From the NCBI RefSeq assembly GCF_000012985.1, contig NC_007645.1:310001-374000 (forward strand): DNA of 64,000 nucleotides, given 5' to 3'. This stretch comes from Hahella chejuensis KCTC 2396. GTDB taxonomy: Bacteria > Pseudomonadota > Gammaproteobacteria > Pseudomonadales > Oleiphilaceae. Below, piece by piece: positions 19,096 through 27,269 of the stretch (its first letter is position 1; each line of letters starts with the position of its first letter). A program made the position numbers and the translations under genes. The notes beneath the pieces were generated by a model. It was not told the DNA's origin, did not search any database, and worked only from the letters and a program-made list of their open reading frames with translations.

Positions 19096-21636
19096 ATGAA
19101 GGCGAAACCATGCGTTGTTCGTCAACAGCACTGGTTGGCGCGCCTGGGCGTGGCGCTTTTGTTCCTGTTATGCGGCTGTCTGGCGCCGGCGAGCGCGGAT
19201 GAAGGCCCGGCAGACATTTTGACCCCGTTTGAGCGTTCCTGGTTGCAGGCGCACCCCAACATCCGCATCGCTGGCGACCCTCACTGGCCCCCTTTTGAAA
19301 TGATTGATGAGGAAGGCAATTACCAGGGCATTGTAGCGGACTATATTCAGCTGCTGGAGCAACGCTTGAATTATCGTTTTGAGCGCACCCGACGGGAGAA
19401 CTGGACCGCCACCCTCGGCGCCATGCAGACCCGGGAGCTGGACGTTATCGCCGCCGTAGCGGTGACGCCCCGCCGAGAAGGGCGTATGTTGTTCTCCGAA
19501 CATTACCTTTCTTATCCGATTGTGATGGCGGTTCGTGATGAGATGCGCTTTATTGGTTCTCTGGAAGAACTTGACCGGGAGCGCGTCGCCGTCGTTAAGG
19601 ATTACGCCAGCCAGGATTTTCTGTTGATCAACCACCCCAACCTGAATCTGGTGTTCGTGGATACTTTGGAAGAAGGACTACTCGGTGTTTCCAACGGCGA
19701 TATTGATGTTCTGATCAGCAATATTCCCAGCATCAGTTATTTGGTCAACCATCTTGGCGTCAGCAATATCAAGTTGACCGGCATCACTCCATACACTTAT
19801 GACATCGCTATTGGCGTACGGTCGGATTGGCCGATACTGACGCGGATTCTGGATAAAGGCCTCAACACTATCACCACGGAAGAGCAGGAGGCGATTTACA
19901 AGAAGTGGATCACTTTCAGCTACGAGGAGAAAATCGACTACGCGCTGGTATGGCGCATCACCACTGTAGCGGTAGTGGTAATCATCATCTTTCTGTATTG
20001 GAACCGTAAATTATCTCGGGAAGTGGCGGAGCGGATTCGTTCTGAAGAGGCGCTGCGCAAGAGCGAAGAGCGCCTGCGAGCGGCGATGAAACATGCTGAA
20101 CATCTGGCGAAAGCCGCGGACTCAGCCAATAAAGCGAAAAGCGAATTCCTCGCCAACATGTCTCATGAGATTCGTACGCCGATGAATGCCGTCATTGGTT
20201 ATACCGAACTGTTGGAAGGGCTGATTCATGACGCCAAACAGAAATCCTATCTGGACGCCATTAAGAAAGGCAGCCGGGCTCTGTTGACCATCATCAACGA
20301 TATTCTTGATCTGTCCAAAGTGGAGTCCGGCAAGTTGCGCATTGAATACGCGCCTTTGGACCCGCATCGTCTATTACAGGATGTGGCGCAGATATTTTCC
20401 GCCCGCATTTCTCAGAAGAAGCTGGATTTGCGCATTGTGCTGGATGATCAGTTGCCGCACTCCCTGGTGCTGGATGAAGTGCGTTTGCGGCAGGTGATAT
20501 TCAATCTGGTGGGCAACGCAATCAAATTCACTCATGAGGGTTACATTTCCCTGTGCGCTAAAGCGTCTTCAATTCCAGGGGATGACGATCACATTGAGCT
20601 GGAAATTGCGGTAGAGGATAGCGGTATTGGTATTGCGCAGGATCAGCAGGCGCGGATATTCAATGCGTTTGAGCAGCACGAAGGGCAGAGTAACCGCCAG
20701 TATGGCGGTACGGGACTTGGCTTGGCTATCAGCAAAAAGCTGGTGGAGATGATGAATGGTGAAATCGGCCTTAAAAGCGAGCTGGGTAAAGGCTCTCGCT
20801 TTGAAATTCGCCTGCATCACGTCTCTGTCAGTCAGCGTAAAGAAGAGAACAAATACGAGTTGCGCTCCGCTAAGGCGCCGCGCTTCCGTCCGGCGAGAAT
20901 CCTGCTGGTGGACGATGTGGAGACAAATCGCAAATTGATCAAGGAGTTCTTCAGCGGTACGGAGTTGATCATTATGGAAGCCTGTGACGGACGTGAAGCG
21001 CTAACATTGGCGCGACAGGAGAAGCCGGATCTGATTCTGATGGACTTGCGTATGCCGCGCATGGACGGTTACGAGGCGACTCGTTTGCTCAAGCAACATC
21101 CGCTCACCGCCAAGATTCCCGTCATCGCTTTGACTGGCTCCACACTGGCGGATGAGTTTGTGCGCATCGACCAGCTTGGTTTCTCGGACGCGCTGCGCAA
21201 ACCGATTGAACGCGCTTTACTGTTTAACGTGCTGACCCATTATCTGGCGGTAGTAAAAACCAAAAAAACGAGGGCTGATAGTCCGTCGACGCGCGAGCGC
21301 GCGAAACCGGAGGCCAAGGTGAAGCTGGCGACTGAAGCGCAAATGAACTCCATGGCGCAGCAGAAATTGGCGTCGGAACTGAAGCAGGAGCTGTGGACGG
21401 ATTGGGAAGACTTGAAAGACAGTGGCGATCTGCAGCGCGTGCAGGAGTTCGCCAGTCGTCTCAGCGCCATGGCTGAGACTTATGCCCATGAAGGATTGGA
21501 GGAGTACGCCCGCTCGCTGTCGACATTGGCGACTCAGTTTGATCTGCAGGGATTGCAGGCGCAGTTGGCGGCTTATCCGCAGGAGGTGGAAAAGCTGATG
21601 TCGGAAACGGAGGATGGAGTCAAAAATACCGCATAA
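19096..21636 (+). CDS. BvgS-like hybrid histidine kinase with periplasmic solute-binding domain
   Basis: About 846 residues from ATG 19096, chosen because it begins a signal-like hydrophobic segment (GVALLFLLCGC); a longer frame starts at 18877 but adds sequence without features. Order: a periplasmic family-3 solute-binding domain (about 40-275, WPPFEMIDEEGNYQGI), a membrane segment at about 287-302, a coiled coil, HisKA with H357 in ANMSHEIRTPMNAVIG, an ATPase domain (NLVGNAIKFTHEG, GTGLGLAIS), a receiver (ILLVDDVETN, LILMDLRMPRMDG) and a helical C-terminal ~100 residues that resemble an HPt fold but lack a histidine in the expected place. The ligand is unknown; relatives bind small metabolites. 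Confidence 0.92.
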   Translation: MKAKPCVVRQQHWLARLGVALLFLLCGCLAPASADEGPADILTPFERSWLQAHPNIRIAGDPHWPPFEMIDEEGNYQGIVADYIQLLEQRLNYRFERTRRENWTATLGAMQTRELDVIAAVAVTPRREGRMLFSEHYLSYPIVMAVRDEMRFIGSLEELDRERVAVVKDYASQDFLLINHPNLNLVFVDTLEEGLLGVSNGDIDVLISNIPSISYLVNHLGVSNIKLTGITPYTYDIAIGVRSDWPILTRILDKGLNTITTEEQEAIYKKWITFSYEEKIDYALVWRITTVAVVVIIIFLYWNRKLSREVAERIRSEEALRKSEERLRAAMKHAEHLAKAADSANKAKSEFLANMSHEIRTPMNAVIGYTELLEGLIHDAKQKSYLDAIKKGSRALLTIINDILDLSKVESGKLRIEYAPLDPHRLLQDVAQIFSARISQKKLDLRIVLDDQLPHSLVLDEVRLRQVIFNLVGNAIKFTHEGYISLCAKASSIPGDDDHIELEIAVEDSGIGIAQDQQARIFNAFEQHEGQSNRQYGGTGLGLAISKKLVEMMNGEIGLKSELGKGSRFEIRLHHVSVSQRKEENKYELRSAKAPRFRPARILLVDDVETNRKLIKEFFSGTELIIMEACDGREALTLARQEKPDLILMDLRMPRMDGYEATRLLKQHPLTAKIPVIALTGSTLADEFVRIDQLGFSDALRKPIERALLFNVLTHYLAVVKTKKTRADSPSTRERAKPEAKVKLATEAQMNSMAQQKLASELKQELWTDWEDLKDSGDLQRVQEFASRLSAMAETYAHEGLEEYARSLSTLATQFDLQGLQAQLAAYPQEVEKLMSETEDGVKNTA

Positions 21637-21811
21637 CCTGATGTAAACATCCTAACTGACGGGAGATTGACGAAGTTTTATATTCTCTTGCAGTCAAGTT
21701 TGCGTCGCCTTTGTAAACCAATGAAAAACCCGTTGGTTCGGGGCGATGCGATAAACAAGTTTGGCTAATAATTATGCAGTGTTCATGTGAACGCTTCAGG
21801 GGAGAAGGTCA

Positions 21812-22177
21812 ATGGTACGTCAATGGTTCTTTGTTTTGATGGTTTCCATCGGTTGCGCCCCAGCCGTTTTCGCAGAATCGCCCACCCGGCACCTGCACCT
21901 GGCTCTTGCTGACATGGAGAGAATCAGCTCGGATATGTATTTCATTGGTTATCAGAGCGTGGAGCTCAGTCAGCCTGATCAATATGGTGTAAAGAAGTAC
22001 ATGGTGTTGGACTTTCGATTCGCCGGGCAGTTGGCGCACAAGGATACCGACGCCCAAGTGCGGCGCATTTGCCGCAGGGTGCTTGATAATCCCGTCCTGC
22101 TGAAGGACCTGTCCTCAATGGGATACGAAATGGTCTCAGTGGCCTTCGACGAAGCTGAGCAGTTCGATTGTCTCTGA
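21812..22177 (+). CDS. Secreted protein of unknown function
   Basis: 121 residues with a signal peptide (about 1-22, ending APAVFA before ESPT). The mature part has two cysteines (in RRICRR and at the penultimate position, FDCL) that could form a disulfide. No family was recognised. The ATG at 21812 follows GGGGAGAAGG, a good ribosome binding site. It stands alone between the hybrid kinase and a convergent CPXCG gene. Confidence 0.7.
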   Translation: MVRQWFFVLMVSIGCAPAVFAESPTRHLHLALADMERISSDMYFIGYQSVELSQPDQYGVKKYMVLDFRFAGQLAHKDTDAQVRRICRRVLDNPVLLKDLSSMGYEMVSVAFDEAEQFDCL

Positions 22178-22204
22178 TTTACGTCGCCGGCGTGTAAGCG
22201 CCGG

Positions 22205-22396
22205 CTACGCCTCATCCTCGCTTCTTACGCTCAGGTCCAGCACTTCCCCTTCATAGCTGCAAGTTACATGCATGGACATAGAGCGGCAGCAGATACGGCA
22301 ATCTTCGTAATAATCCTGAATCTCGGTGGAACAGTCGACAGCGACAGTCTGGGTTTCTCCGCAATAAGGACAGGAAACCTCACAGTAACGCAACAT
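22205..22396 (-). CDS. CPXCG-motif cysteine-rich protein
   Basis: A 63-residue protein with an N-terminal CPYCGE and a second pair in CRICC, the pattern of the small CPXCG-motif cysteine-rich family, which probably binds zinc. Function is unknown. The ATG at 22396 (MLRYCEVSCPYCG) gives the family's usual N terminus; an ATG at 22444 in the same frame would add 16 residues. It is convergent with the secreted-protein gene and followed on minus by no close gene. Confidence 0.75.
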   Translation of the reverse strand: MLRYCEVSCPYCGETQTVAVDCSTEIQDYYEDCRICCRSMSMHVTCSYEGEVLDLSVRSEDEA

Positions 22397-22476
22397 TTCT
22401 ACTTTCTCGGGCAAATACAGATAGGTATTTAAGTGATAGATCAAAAAATGCGCTTAAGCAAGCGCATTTGGATTTA

Positions 22477-23268
22477 TCAGGTCTTCTGCTCCGCCCGCTG
22501 GCGTATGAGGCCCAGCAGTGCGAGATAAAGGACGGCGACGACGAAGCCGGCGAGGGTGCCCGTGAGAGCGCCAAGATTGTCGTAGGTCAACGCCACAGTC
22601 AGAGTGTAGGCGAGCAGAGATCCGAGTCCAATAGGATAGAATTTGATAAGCGTGCTGGCCGGCTCTGGACCGTAGCTTAAGTGAACGATGAGCAGAAGGG
22701 GAAGAAAGGTCACCGGGAATGCTGCAAACAGCCCCGCCAATAACGTATTGCCGAGATAGGCTATAGCTGTAACAGCAAGCACCAGCGTGGAGGATAGAAA
22801 GCCGCGCAAAAATAGTACCGGGTAGGTCAGACGTACGGAGGCGGCGATATTCACCGAAGGGATATTTTTGTAGGCGATGGCGATCAGCGCGACGCCGGCG
22901 CCAGCGACCGCCAGATTACGCCATAAGCCCCCACTGATCAGGCTTAGTCCGCCATTCGCCGCAATAAACGCAAGAATGCCCGCCAGAGGCGCCCAGATTG
23001 CGGAAGAGGATAGTTTGAGGCAGAACAAATAGGCGGTCGTCATCGCCAGCGCCGCCAGGAAGCCAAGCAAAGCGTGGGAGGCGCTGGCGGCGGCGAACTC
23101 CGGCCCCTGCTCTATCGCTATGAACGCCAAGGCGATAGCGGTGCCCAGGGGAAAACCGGACAGTAGTCCGGCGGTGCGAGTACTTACTCTCTCGGCGACC
23201 CAGGCCAGGACCATTACTGTCGCCACCGTCGTGACAACCTTGGCTGCCTGCAAGATCAGGATATCCAT
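22477..23268 (-). CDS. Integral membrane protein with internal duplication
   Basis: 263 very hydrophobic residues with about eight membrane segments. The two halves repeat a motif: AGLLSGFP followed later by GPEFA in the N half (near residues 33-56), and AGLFAAFP then GPEPA in the C half (near 178-202). That suggests an ancient duplication of a four-helix unit, common in small transporters. No family name can be given with confidence. It shares the minus strand with the DUF2470 gene about 70 bases upstream. Confidence 0.75.
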   Translation of the reverse strand: MDILILQAAKVVTTVATVMVLAWVAERVSTRTAGLLSGFPLGTAIALAFIAIEQGPEFAAASASHALLGFLAALAMTTAYLFCLKLSSSAIWAPLAGILAFIAANGGLSLISGGLWRNLAVAGAGVALIAIAYKNIPSVNIAASVRLTYPVLFLRGFLSSTLVLAVTAIAYLGNTLLAGLFAAFPVTFLPLLLIVHLSYGPEPASTLIKFYPIGLGSLLAYTLTVALTYDNLGALTGTLAGFVVAVLYLALLGLIRQRAEQKT

Positions 23269-23336
23269 AGAGGAACTCTGATAAATACAGACGAAAAACC
23301 GGCTTTGGAATGACGCGTTTCTATGGAGTCCAGCCT

Positions 23337-23630
23337 CTAGTAACTCTTCTCACTGGCGAGTCCGGCTTTGGCCTGTTTGGCCATTTCCACCAAGACTTGT
23401 CGCGCTTCCTCAGTTGAGTGAATAGAGCGAATCAGGGGGACGGACAGTTTGCAGGAGAGACTGTGGGCGATCACCTGCAAATAAAGCTCGTGGCTGGTGA
23501 TCTCAGTGAGCTCCGCGGACACCACGTCATGGACGCCGCCATAGTAGCGAACGTAATTACAGAGCGTTTCTGCGTGGTCGTCGTTCATATGTTGAATAAT
23601 GCCGGCTACGTCTTGGGTAGAAAGGGTCAT
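23337..23630 (-). CDS. DUF2470-domain protein (HugZ C-terminal-like)
   Basis: 97 residues matching the DUF2470 domain: IIQHMNDDHAETL near the start is the domain signature, also found at the C terminus of haem oxygenase-like HugZ/HutZ proteins. Here the domain stands alone with no flavin-fold partner. A role in haem or iron handling is inference only. Its ATG lies about 20 bases downstream (on minus) of the repeat element at 23651-23794, so the element would form its 5' leader. Confidence 0.8.
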   Translation of the reverse strand: MTLSTQDVAGIIQHMNDDHAETLCNYVRYYGGVHDVVSAELTEITSHELYLQVIAHSLSCKLSVPLIRSIHSTEEARQVLVEMAKQAKAGLASEKSY

Positions 23631-23650
23631 AGCTTTATGTTCCGATGGTT

Positions 23651-23794
23651 ATCAATATGGCAATGATATTGGCATGTTAATAATCAGGCGCATGAATGCG
23701 CCAGCGCGGCTAGCCGCGGGAGACAGGGCCTGACATGTGCAGGCCCTGTCGTTGCAGACAAATAGAAGGAAGCTATTTGTCTGCCTGATTAATA
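23651..23794 (-). repeat. Dispersed structured intergenic element, copy 1
   Basis: About 144 bases, roughly 92% identical to 61822-61968 (11 substitutions and a three-base indel). It folds into a closing stem TAATCAG/CTGATTA (23681-23687 with 23785-23791) around hairpins at 23687-23702, 23705-23718, 23722-23750 (11 bp) and 23755-23783 (11 bp, loop AAGGAAG). The stop codon of the upstream hydrolase lies inside the right arm of the closing stem. Strand is assigned as minus because stem substitutions between copies keep G.U pairing only in minus-strand RNA. Confidence 0.9.
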
Positions 23795-24340
23795 GTATGC
23801 TTTGGCGGCGCTATAACAGGTCGCTTGCAGCCTGTTTTCGACGTCACGCAGCCGCGCTGTCAGGAAATCCTCGAACCAGCCGCCAATCTGCGGCAGGCTG
23901 ATCAACAAACGATGGTTGTCATCGACAAAATGCAGGGTGCAACGATGCTGGCTTCCCCATTTGAGCACATTTTGCGGCTCAATCAGATGGTCCCGCCAGC
24001 CATGCACTACTTCCGTATGCGGCGCTGACGGCTCCAGCCAGGGGTCTGCATAGCCTGGCAAACCGATCGCCGGCGCCAATAAAAACAGCCCTTCGACGGG
24101 ATGTTCTTTGGAAACTTTCAGCGAGACGTAAGCGCCCATACTGGAGCCCACCAGGATTAAACGTTCGTCGTCAGGCAGATGTTTTAACAAATGCTCCGCC
24201 CGCTCATCAGGGTCAGGCATGCCGCGGTAATCCACGCTGGTGATGGAGAAACCCAGGCGCCCTGCGATATCCGATAAATACTGAATTTTTCCGCCCCAAG
24301 GACCGCTATCCCGACCGTGAGAAAAAATCACCCGCCACAT
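23789..24340 (-). CDS. Alpha/beta-hydrolase fold protein
   Basis: 183-residue cytosolic hydrolase without signal peptide. The N-terminal VIFSHGRDSG forms the oxyanion strand-loop, GSSMGAY is the nucleophile elbow (serine), and the DDNH motif near the C terminus supplies the catalytic histidine. The substrate is unknown. The last codons and the stop fall within the repeat element at 23651-23794, so the C-terminal few residues (AKAYY) may have been altered when the element arrived. The ATG at 24340 begins MWRVIFSHG. Confidence 0.82.
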   Translation of the reverse strand: MWRVIFSHGRDSGPWGGKIQYLSDIAGRLGFSITSVDYRGMPDPDERAEHLLKHLPDDERLILVGSSMGAYVSLKVSKEHPVEGLFLLAPAIGLPGYADPWLEPSAPHTEVVHGWRDHLIEPQNVLKWGSQHRCTLHFVDDNHRLLISLPQIGGWFEDFLTARLRDVENRLQATCYSAAKAYY

Positions 24341-24392
24341 TGTTTATCCCTTCGCCTTCTTCCAAGTTGTCGATACTAAGGCGTTACAACCG

Positions 24393-24950
24393 TTAAGCGT
24401 CGCGCCACTTTATATTGCACCCCATACTTGGACGTTGATCGGAGGCAATTTCGCCGCCGTTTAATAGCGCGTCCACCGCTTGGCGTAAATCTTTTCCCGT
24501 AACGGGCTTGTCGGCGCCGGGGCGGCTATCGTCGAATTGCCCCCGATAGACCAGACGGCGTTGGGCGTCGAACAGGAAAAAGTCCGGAGTACAGGCGGCA
24601 TGATAGGCTTTGGCGATTTCCTGCGTCTCGTCGTACACGTAGGGGAACACATATTTGTAGCGCGCCACTTCCAGCGCCATATTTTCCGGGGAGTCCGCCG
24701 GGTAGGCGCTGGCGTCGTTGGCGTTGACGGCGATGACGCCAAGGCCCTTGGCGGCGTAGTCGCGGGCGAAATCCGCCAGCGCTGTTTTCAGGTGGATGAC
24801 ATAGGGGCAGTGATTGCAGATGAACATCACCAGCAGCGCCGGATCGTCACTGAAATCCGCCAGCGACCAGTGGCGTCCCTGAGTATCGCTAAGATTGAAG
24901 TTCGGCGCGCGGGAGCCCAGTGCGAGCATGGTGGAAGAGGTCAGGGCCAT
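24393..24950 (-). CDS. Thioredoxin-fold redox protein (AhpC/TSA-like)
   Basis: 185 residues from ATG 24950, which has AAGGAG just upstream; the frame continues to 25058 but the extension overlaps the divergent gene's leader. The thioredoxin-fold order is clear: GSRAPNFNLSDTQGR, then FICNHCPYV with a CxxC pair as the redox centre, VIAVNAND, and TPDFFLFDAQRRLVYRGQFD. There is no signal peptide, so it works in the cytosol, probably as a thiol reductase or peroxidase-like enzyme. It is divergent from the gene at 25050. Confidence 0.85.
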   Translation of the reverse strand: MALTSSTMLALGSRAPNFNLSDTQGRHWSLADFSDDPALLVMFICNHCPYVIHLKTALADFARDYAAKGLGVIAVNANDASAYPADSPENMALEVARYKYVFPYVYDETQEIAKAYHAACTPDFFLFDAQRRLVYRGQFDDSRPGADKPVTGKDLRQAVDALLNGGEIASDQRPSMGCNIKWRDA

Positions 24951-25049
24951 TGTAGTCTCCTTCTTTGTTTTCCTGGGGGAATTTGGCGTATTGACTGGCA
25001 AGGCTGACGGGTAGAGTTTACCATTAAAAAGAAACTGAAGGAGATATGA

Positions 25050-25640
25050 GTGGCGCAATACGAATTAGTGTTTACTGGCGGCTTGGCGGACGGTTTTTCG
25101 CTGGACCAGGTTAAAGAAAATGTCGCTAAGTTATTTAAGGCGTCCCCCGCGCAAGTGGACCAGATGTTCTCAGGCAAGGCGGTGGTGCTGCGTAACCGAC
25201 TGGATGACGTTACCGCCCAGAAATACAAAGCGGTGCTGCATAAGAACGGCGCCGTTTGCCTGATTCGTGAAATGGGAGCGCCGGAGGTCAACGAGCCAGC
25301 GCCAACCGCCGTTTCGTCTGCGCCAGTTCAACCCGTTGTGCGTGAGCCCACACCGCAGGCGGCCACGACCGCCGCCAAGCCGGTTAAATCCTCTGCGCCA
25401 ACAGGCGGTCTGCCTGTCGCCGGCGAGAAGGTGGATGACATTCTGTCAGAGGTGGATTGGGATATCGCTCCAGTCGGGTCTGTCATGTCCGAACATCATG
25501 AGACCTTGCCTTTACCTGAACCGGACTTGTCGCATCTGCAGCTGGCCCCTGCCGGCAGCGATCTTGGCCAGAAGAAAAAAGGTCCGCCGCCGCCAGCCCC
25601 GGACACCAGCCACATCAAGCTGGAAGAACCCCGCAAATAG
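25050..25640 (+). CDS. Conserved hypothetical protein with proline-rich linker
   Basis: 196 residues starting at GTG 25050, which has AAGGAG about seven bases upstream. The first ~75 residues (YELVFTGGLADGFSLDQVKENVAKLF and on to KNGAVCLI) form a small folded module seen at the N terminus of several gammaproteobacterial proteins, including some with RDD membrane domains. I do not know its function. The rest is low-complexity, rich in proline and alanine, with a repeated PDLSHLQL / PDTSHIKL motif near the C terminus. No signal peptide or membrane segment was seen. Confidence 0.7.
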   Translation: MAQYELVFTGGLADGFSLDQVKENVAKLFKASPAQVDQMFSGKAVVLRNRLDDVTAQKYKAVLHKNGAVCLIREMGAPEVNEPAPTAVSSAPVQPVVREPTPQAATTAAKPVKSSAPTGGLPVAGEKVDDILSEVDWDIAPVGSVMSEHHETLPLPEPDLSHLQLAPAGSDLGQKKKGPPPPAPDTSHIKLEEPRK

Positions 25641-25666
25641 GGTTTTCCCCATACAAGCGCCCCTGT

Positions 25667-26113
25667 TTAGTGCAAAGGTCCCATTAGCTCGTAGAATTCT
25701 TCAGGGCAGGGGCCGCTGTATTTTTTATAGCGAATCGCCCGAAACTCCTCTCCCGGCTGGGGGCTGGGCGTTCCTGGCGGCGTTGGGTAGATAAACTCCA
25801 GATCCCCGGGATAAAAGTTCATTAGCCATTGGCGGGGATAGGTCTCCAATACTTCCGCTACGCCTTTTAGCGGCCTGAAGACGCAGGTTTCCTTCTGCTT
25901 TGGTTTGGTCTTGCGAGTGGGCGGTTTAGGCTCAGGCGCCTCTGCTTCAGGAGTGGGCTGCATATCTTCGAACGTTGGCGTTTCAGCCTGCGGTTCGGGT
26001 ATGACGGGTGGCGTGGTTTGTCCGGCGCAGCCAGCCAGCAGCGCTAAGCCGAGCATCAGCGGCAACACTTTTCCATGACAGGAAGAATAAGGCCGCGGTA
26101 AACAGCCGGTCAT
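25667..26113 (-). CDS. Predicted lipoprotein, proline-rich, unknown function
   Basis: About 148 residues. The lipobox LLAGC (C29 from ATG 26113) follows a hydrophobic stretch, then a proline/glutamate-rich linker, then a ~70-residue domain with two cysteines (TCVFRP and SGPCPEEF). The start is uncertain: an ATG at 26152 would overlap the GntR gene by 28 bases, and an internal methionine nine residues before the lipobox cysteine would give too short a signal. The gene overlaps or abuts the GntR gene upstream on the same strand. Confidence 0.7.
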   Translation of the reverse strand: MTGCLPRPYSSCHGKVLPLMLGLALLAGCAGQTTPPVIPEPQAETPTFEDMQPTPEAEAPEPKPPTRKTKPKQKETCVFRPLKGVAEVLETYPRQWLMNFYPGDLEFIYPTPPGTPSPQPGEEFRAIRYKKYSGPCPEEFYELMGPLH

Positions 26114-26124
26114 TTGCTCTGTTC

Positions 26125-26790
26125 TCACCGCCGCGTCTGCGCTCTCAGACACTCAATAACTTGCTGGCGCTGGCTTTCCGCATAGGAAGTCAGGATGGAT
26201 TGCAGGCTGCGCTCGTCACGTTGATGGATGGCGTCCAACGAGCTGCGCATATAAGACAGGTTGTCTTCAATTATTTTGGGTCCCTGACGCAGGGCCATAA
26301 AGCTGCAGCGCTTGGCGGAGGGCCAGAGGTCGTTGACCATATTGATAATGAAATAGTTGTCTGCATAGACCAATGAGGCTTGCGTGTATTCGACGCCGAT
26401 CTTATGAAAATTCAGCAGATCGCCTTTTTCGAAGCATGTTTTCATCTGCGTATAAAGCGATTCCAGACGCTCCATATCATGAGGCCGCCAGCTACACACC
26501 AGTTTGACGCCGGTGTGACTCAATATCAGCAGCAGGGTTTCATACAGGCTATCGACGAAGTGTTCGTTCAGCTCGGTAACGAAAGCGCCTTTGCGGGGCA
26601 CGTTGGTTACAAGATAACGCTTTTCCAGTAACAAAAGGGCTTCTCGGATGGAGCCGTGGCTGACTTCCAGTTCCTTGGACATGGCGTTCTCAAAGATTCT
26701 TTGGCCGGACTGCAGCTGGCCGAGCACGATGAGATCTTCCAAATGCTGGGCGACCTGTTCGGTCAGCGTCTCCTTGGGTTTGAACGTCAT
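26125..26790 (-). CDS. GntR-family transcriptional regulator (FadR/FCD subgroup)
   Basis: 221 residues. The N-terminal winged helix (about 8-75) shows EQVAQHLEDLIVLGQLQSG and SHGSIREALLLLEKR, typical of GntR regulators; the remaining helical domain fits the FadR/FCD effector-binding type, though its usual metal-binding histidines are not obvious. Target genes cannot be read from the sequence. It lies after a 480-base gap downstream of leucine dehydrogenase and just upstream of a lipoprotein gene. The ATG at 26790 gives MTFKPKETLTEQ. Confidence 0.85.
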   Translation of the reverse strand: MTFKPKETLTEQVAQHLEDLIVLGQLQSGQRIFENAMSKELEVSHGSIREALLLLEKRYLVTNVPRKGAFVTELNEHFVDSLYETLLLILSHTGVKLVCSWRPHDMERLESLYTQMKTCFEKGDLLNFHKIGVEYTQASLVYADNYFIINMVNDLWPSAKRCSFMALRQGPKIIEDNLSYMRSSLDAIHQRDERSLQSILTSYAESQRQQVIECLRAQTRR

Positions 26791-27005
26791 TTATACCCCG
26801 GTGCGGGCGAACGAAAGATGGGATAGGGTTACAGGGCGCTAATGGTTGCATAGAAATTGCTTGAAGAAAACCGCAGAAGCCGTAACCTGCGGGCGGATTA
26901 CGGTTTTAACGGATAACAAAGCGTTCTCAATAAATAACTTAAAGTTATATGAAACGGCGCCGATACCCCTGAAGCAGACTGCGCGTTTCTATAAATGCTT
27001 CAGGC

Positions 27006-27035
27006 AAAAAAAAGCGGAGCCGCATCCGGCTCCGC
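27006..27035 (-). terminator. Rho-independent terminator
   Basis: GCGGAGCCG pairs perfectly with CGGCTCCGC around a four-base loop. Eight A's on plus (27006-27013) give a U-run after the stem in minus-strand RNA. It would end a transcript coming from leucine dehydrogenase, about 235 bases past its stop. Confidence 0.8.
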
Positions 27036-27169
27036 AAGCGCAGCAGATAAAGAACGTTCCCTTGCACGTCGACTACACACGAACGAGAGCAATCGCCAGT
27101 GTCTGACGCTCAATAGGGGGCGTCCTTATAAACCAGTGTAGACCGTTCCCGGTCATTTACCATCTGGGA

Positions 27170-27211
27170 AATTCCCCGTTCGCCCCGTCATTCGCGGGCG
27201 GACGGGGAATT
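27170..27211. repeat. 16-bp palindromic hairpin downstream of leucine dehydrogenase
   Basis: AATTCCCCGTTCGCCC (27170-27185) pairs with GGGCGGACGGGGAATT (27196-27211) with only one G.T wobble, around a 10-base loop. It lies about 60 bases past the leucine dehydrogenase stop. No U-run follows on minus, so its role (terminator, RNA stabiliser or protein site) is open. Confidence 0.6.
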
Positions 27212-27269
27212 GACTCCGTATTTTTCCCGTTTTATGCGAATTTGTGTTCTAGCGCAGCTCTATTTCAGT

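Larger units (their letters stand above)
26791..27269. other. Gap holding a terminator and a long palindrome, no gene
   Basis: 479 bases between the GntR start and the leucine dehydrogenase stop. A frame of 86 codons on plus (26846-27106) has no ribosome binding site and runs through the terminator, so it is not called. The stretch near 26900-27000 is AT-rich and should include the GntR promoter. The two structured sites are listed separately. Confidence 0.6.

Noticed and set aside
26846-27106. 86-codon plus-strand open frame in the ldh-GntR gap
   Set aside because: It reads through a clear terminator and lacks a ribosome binding site.
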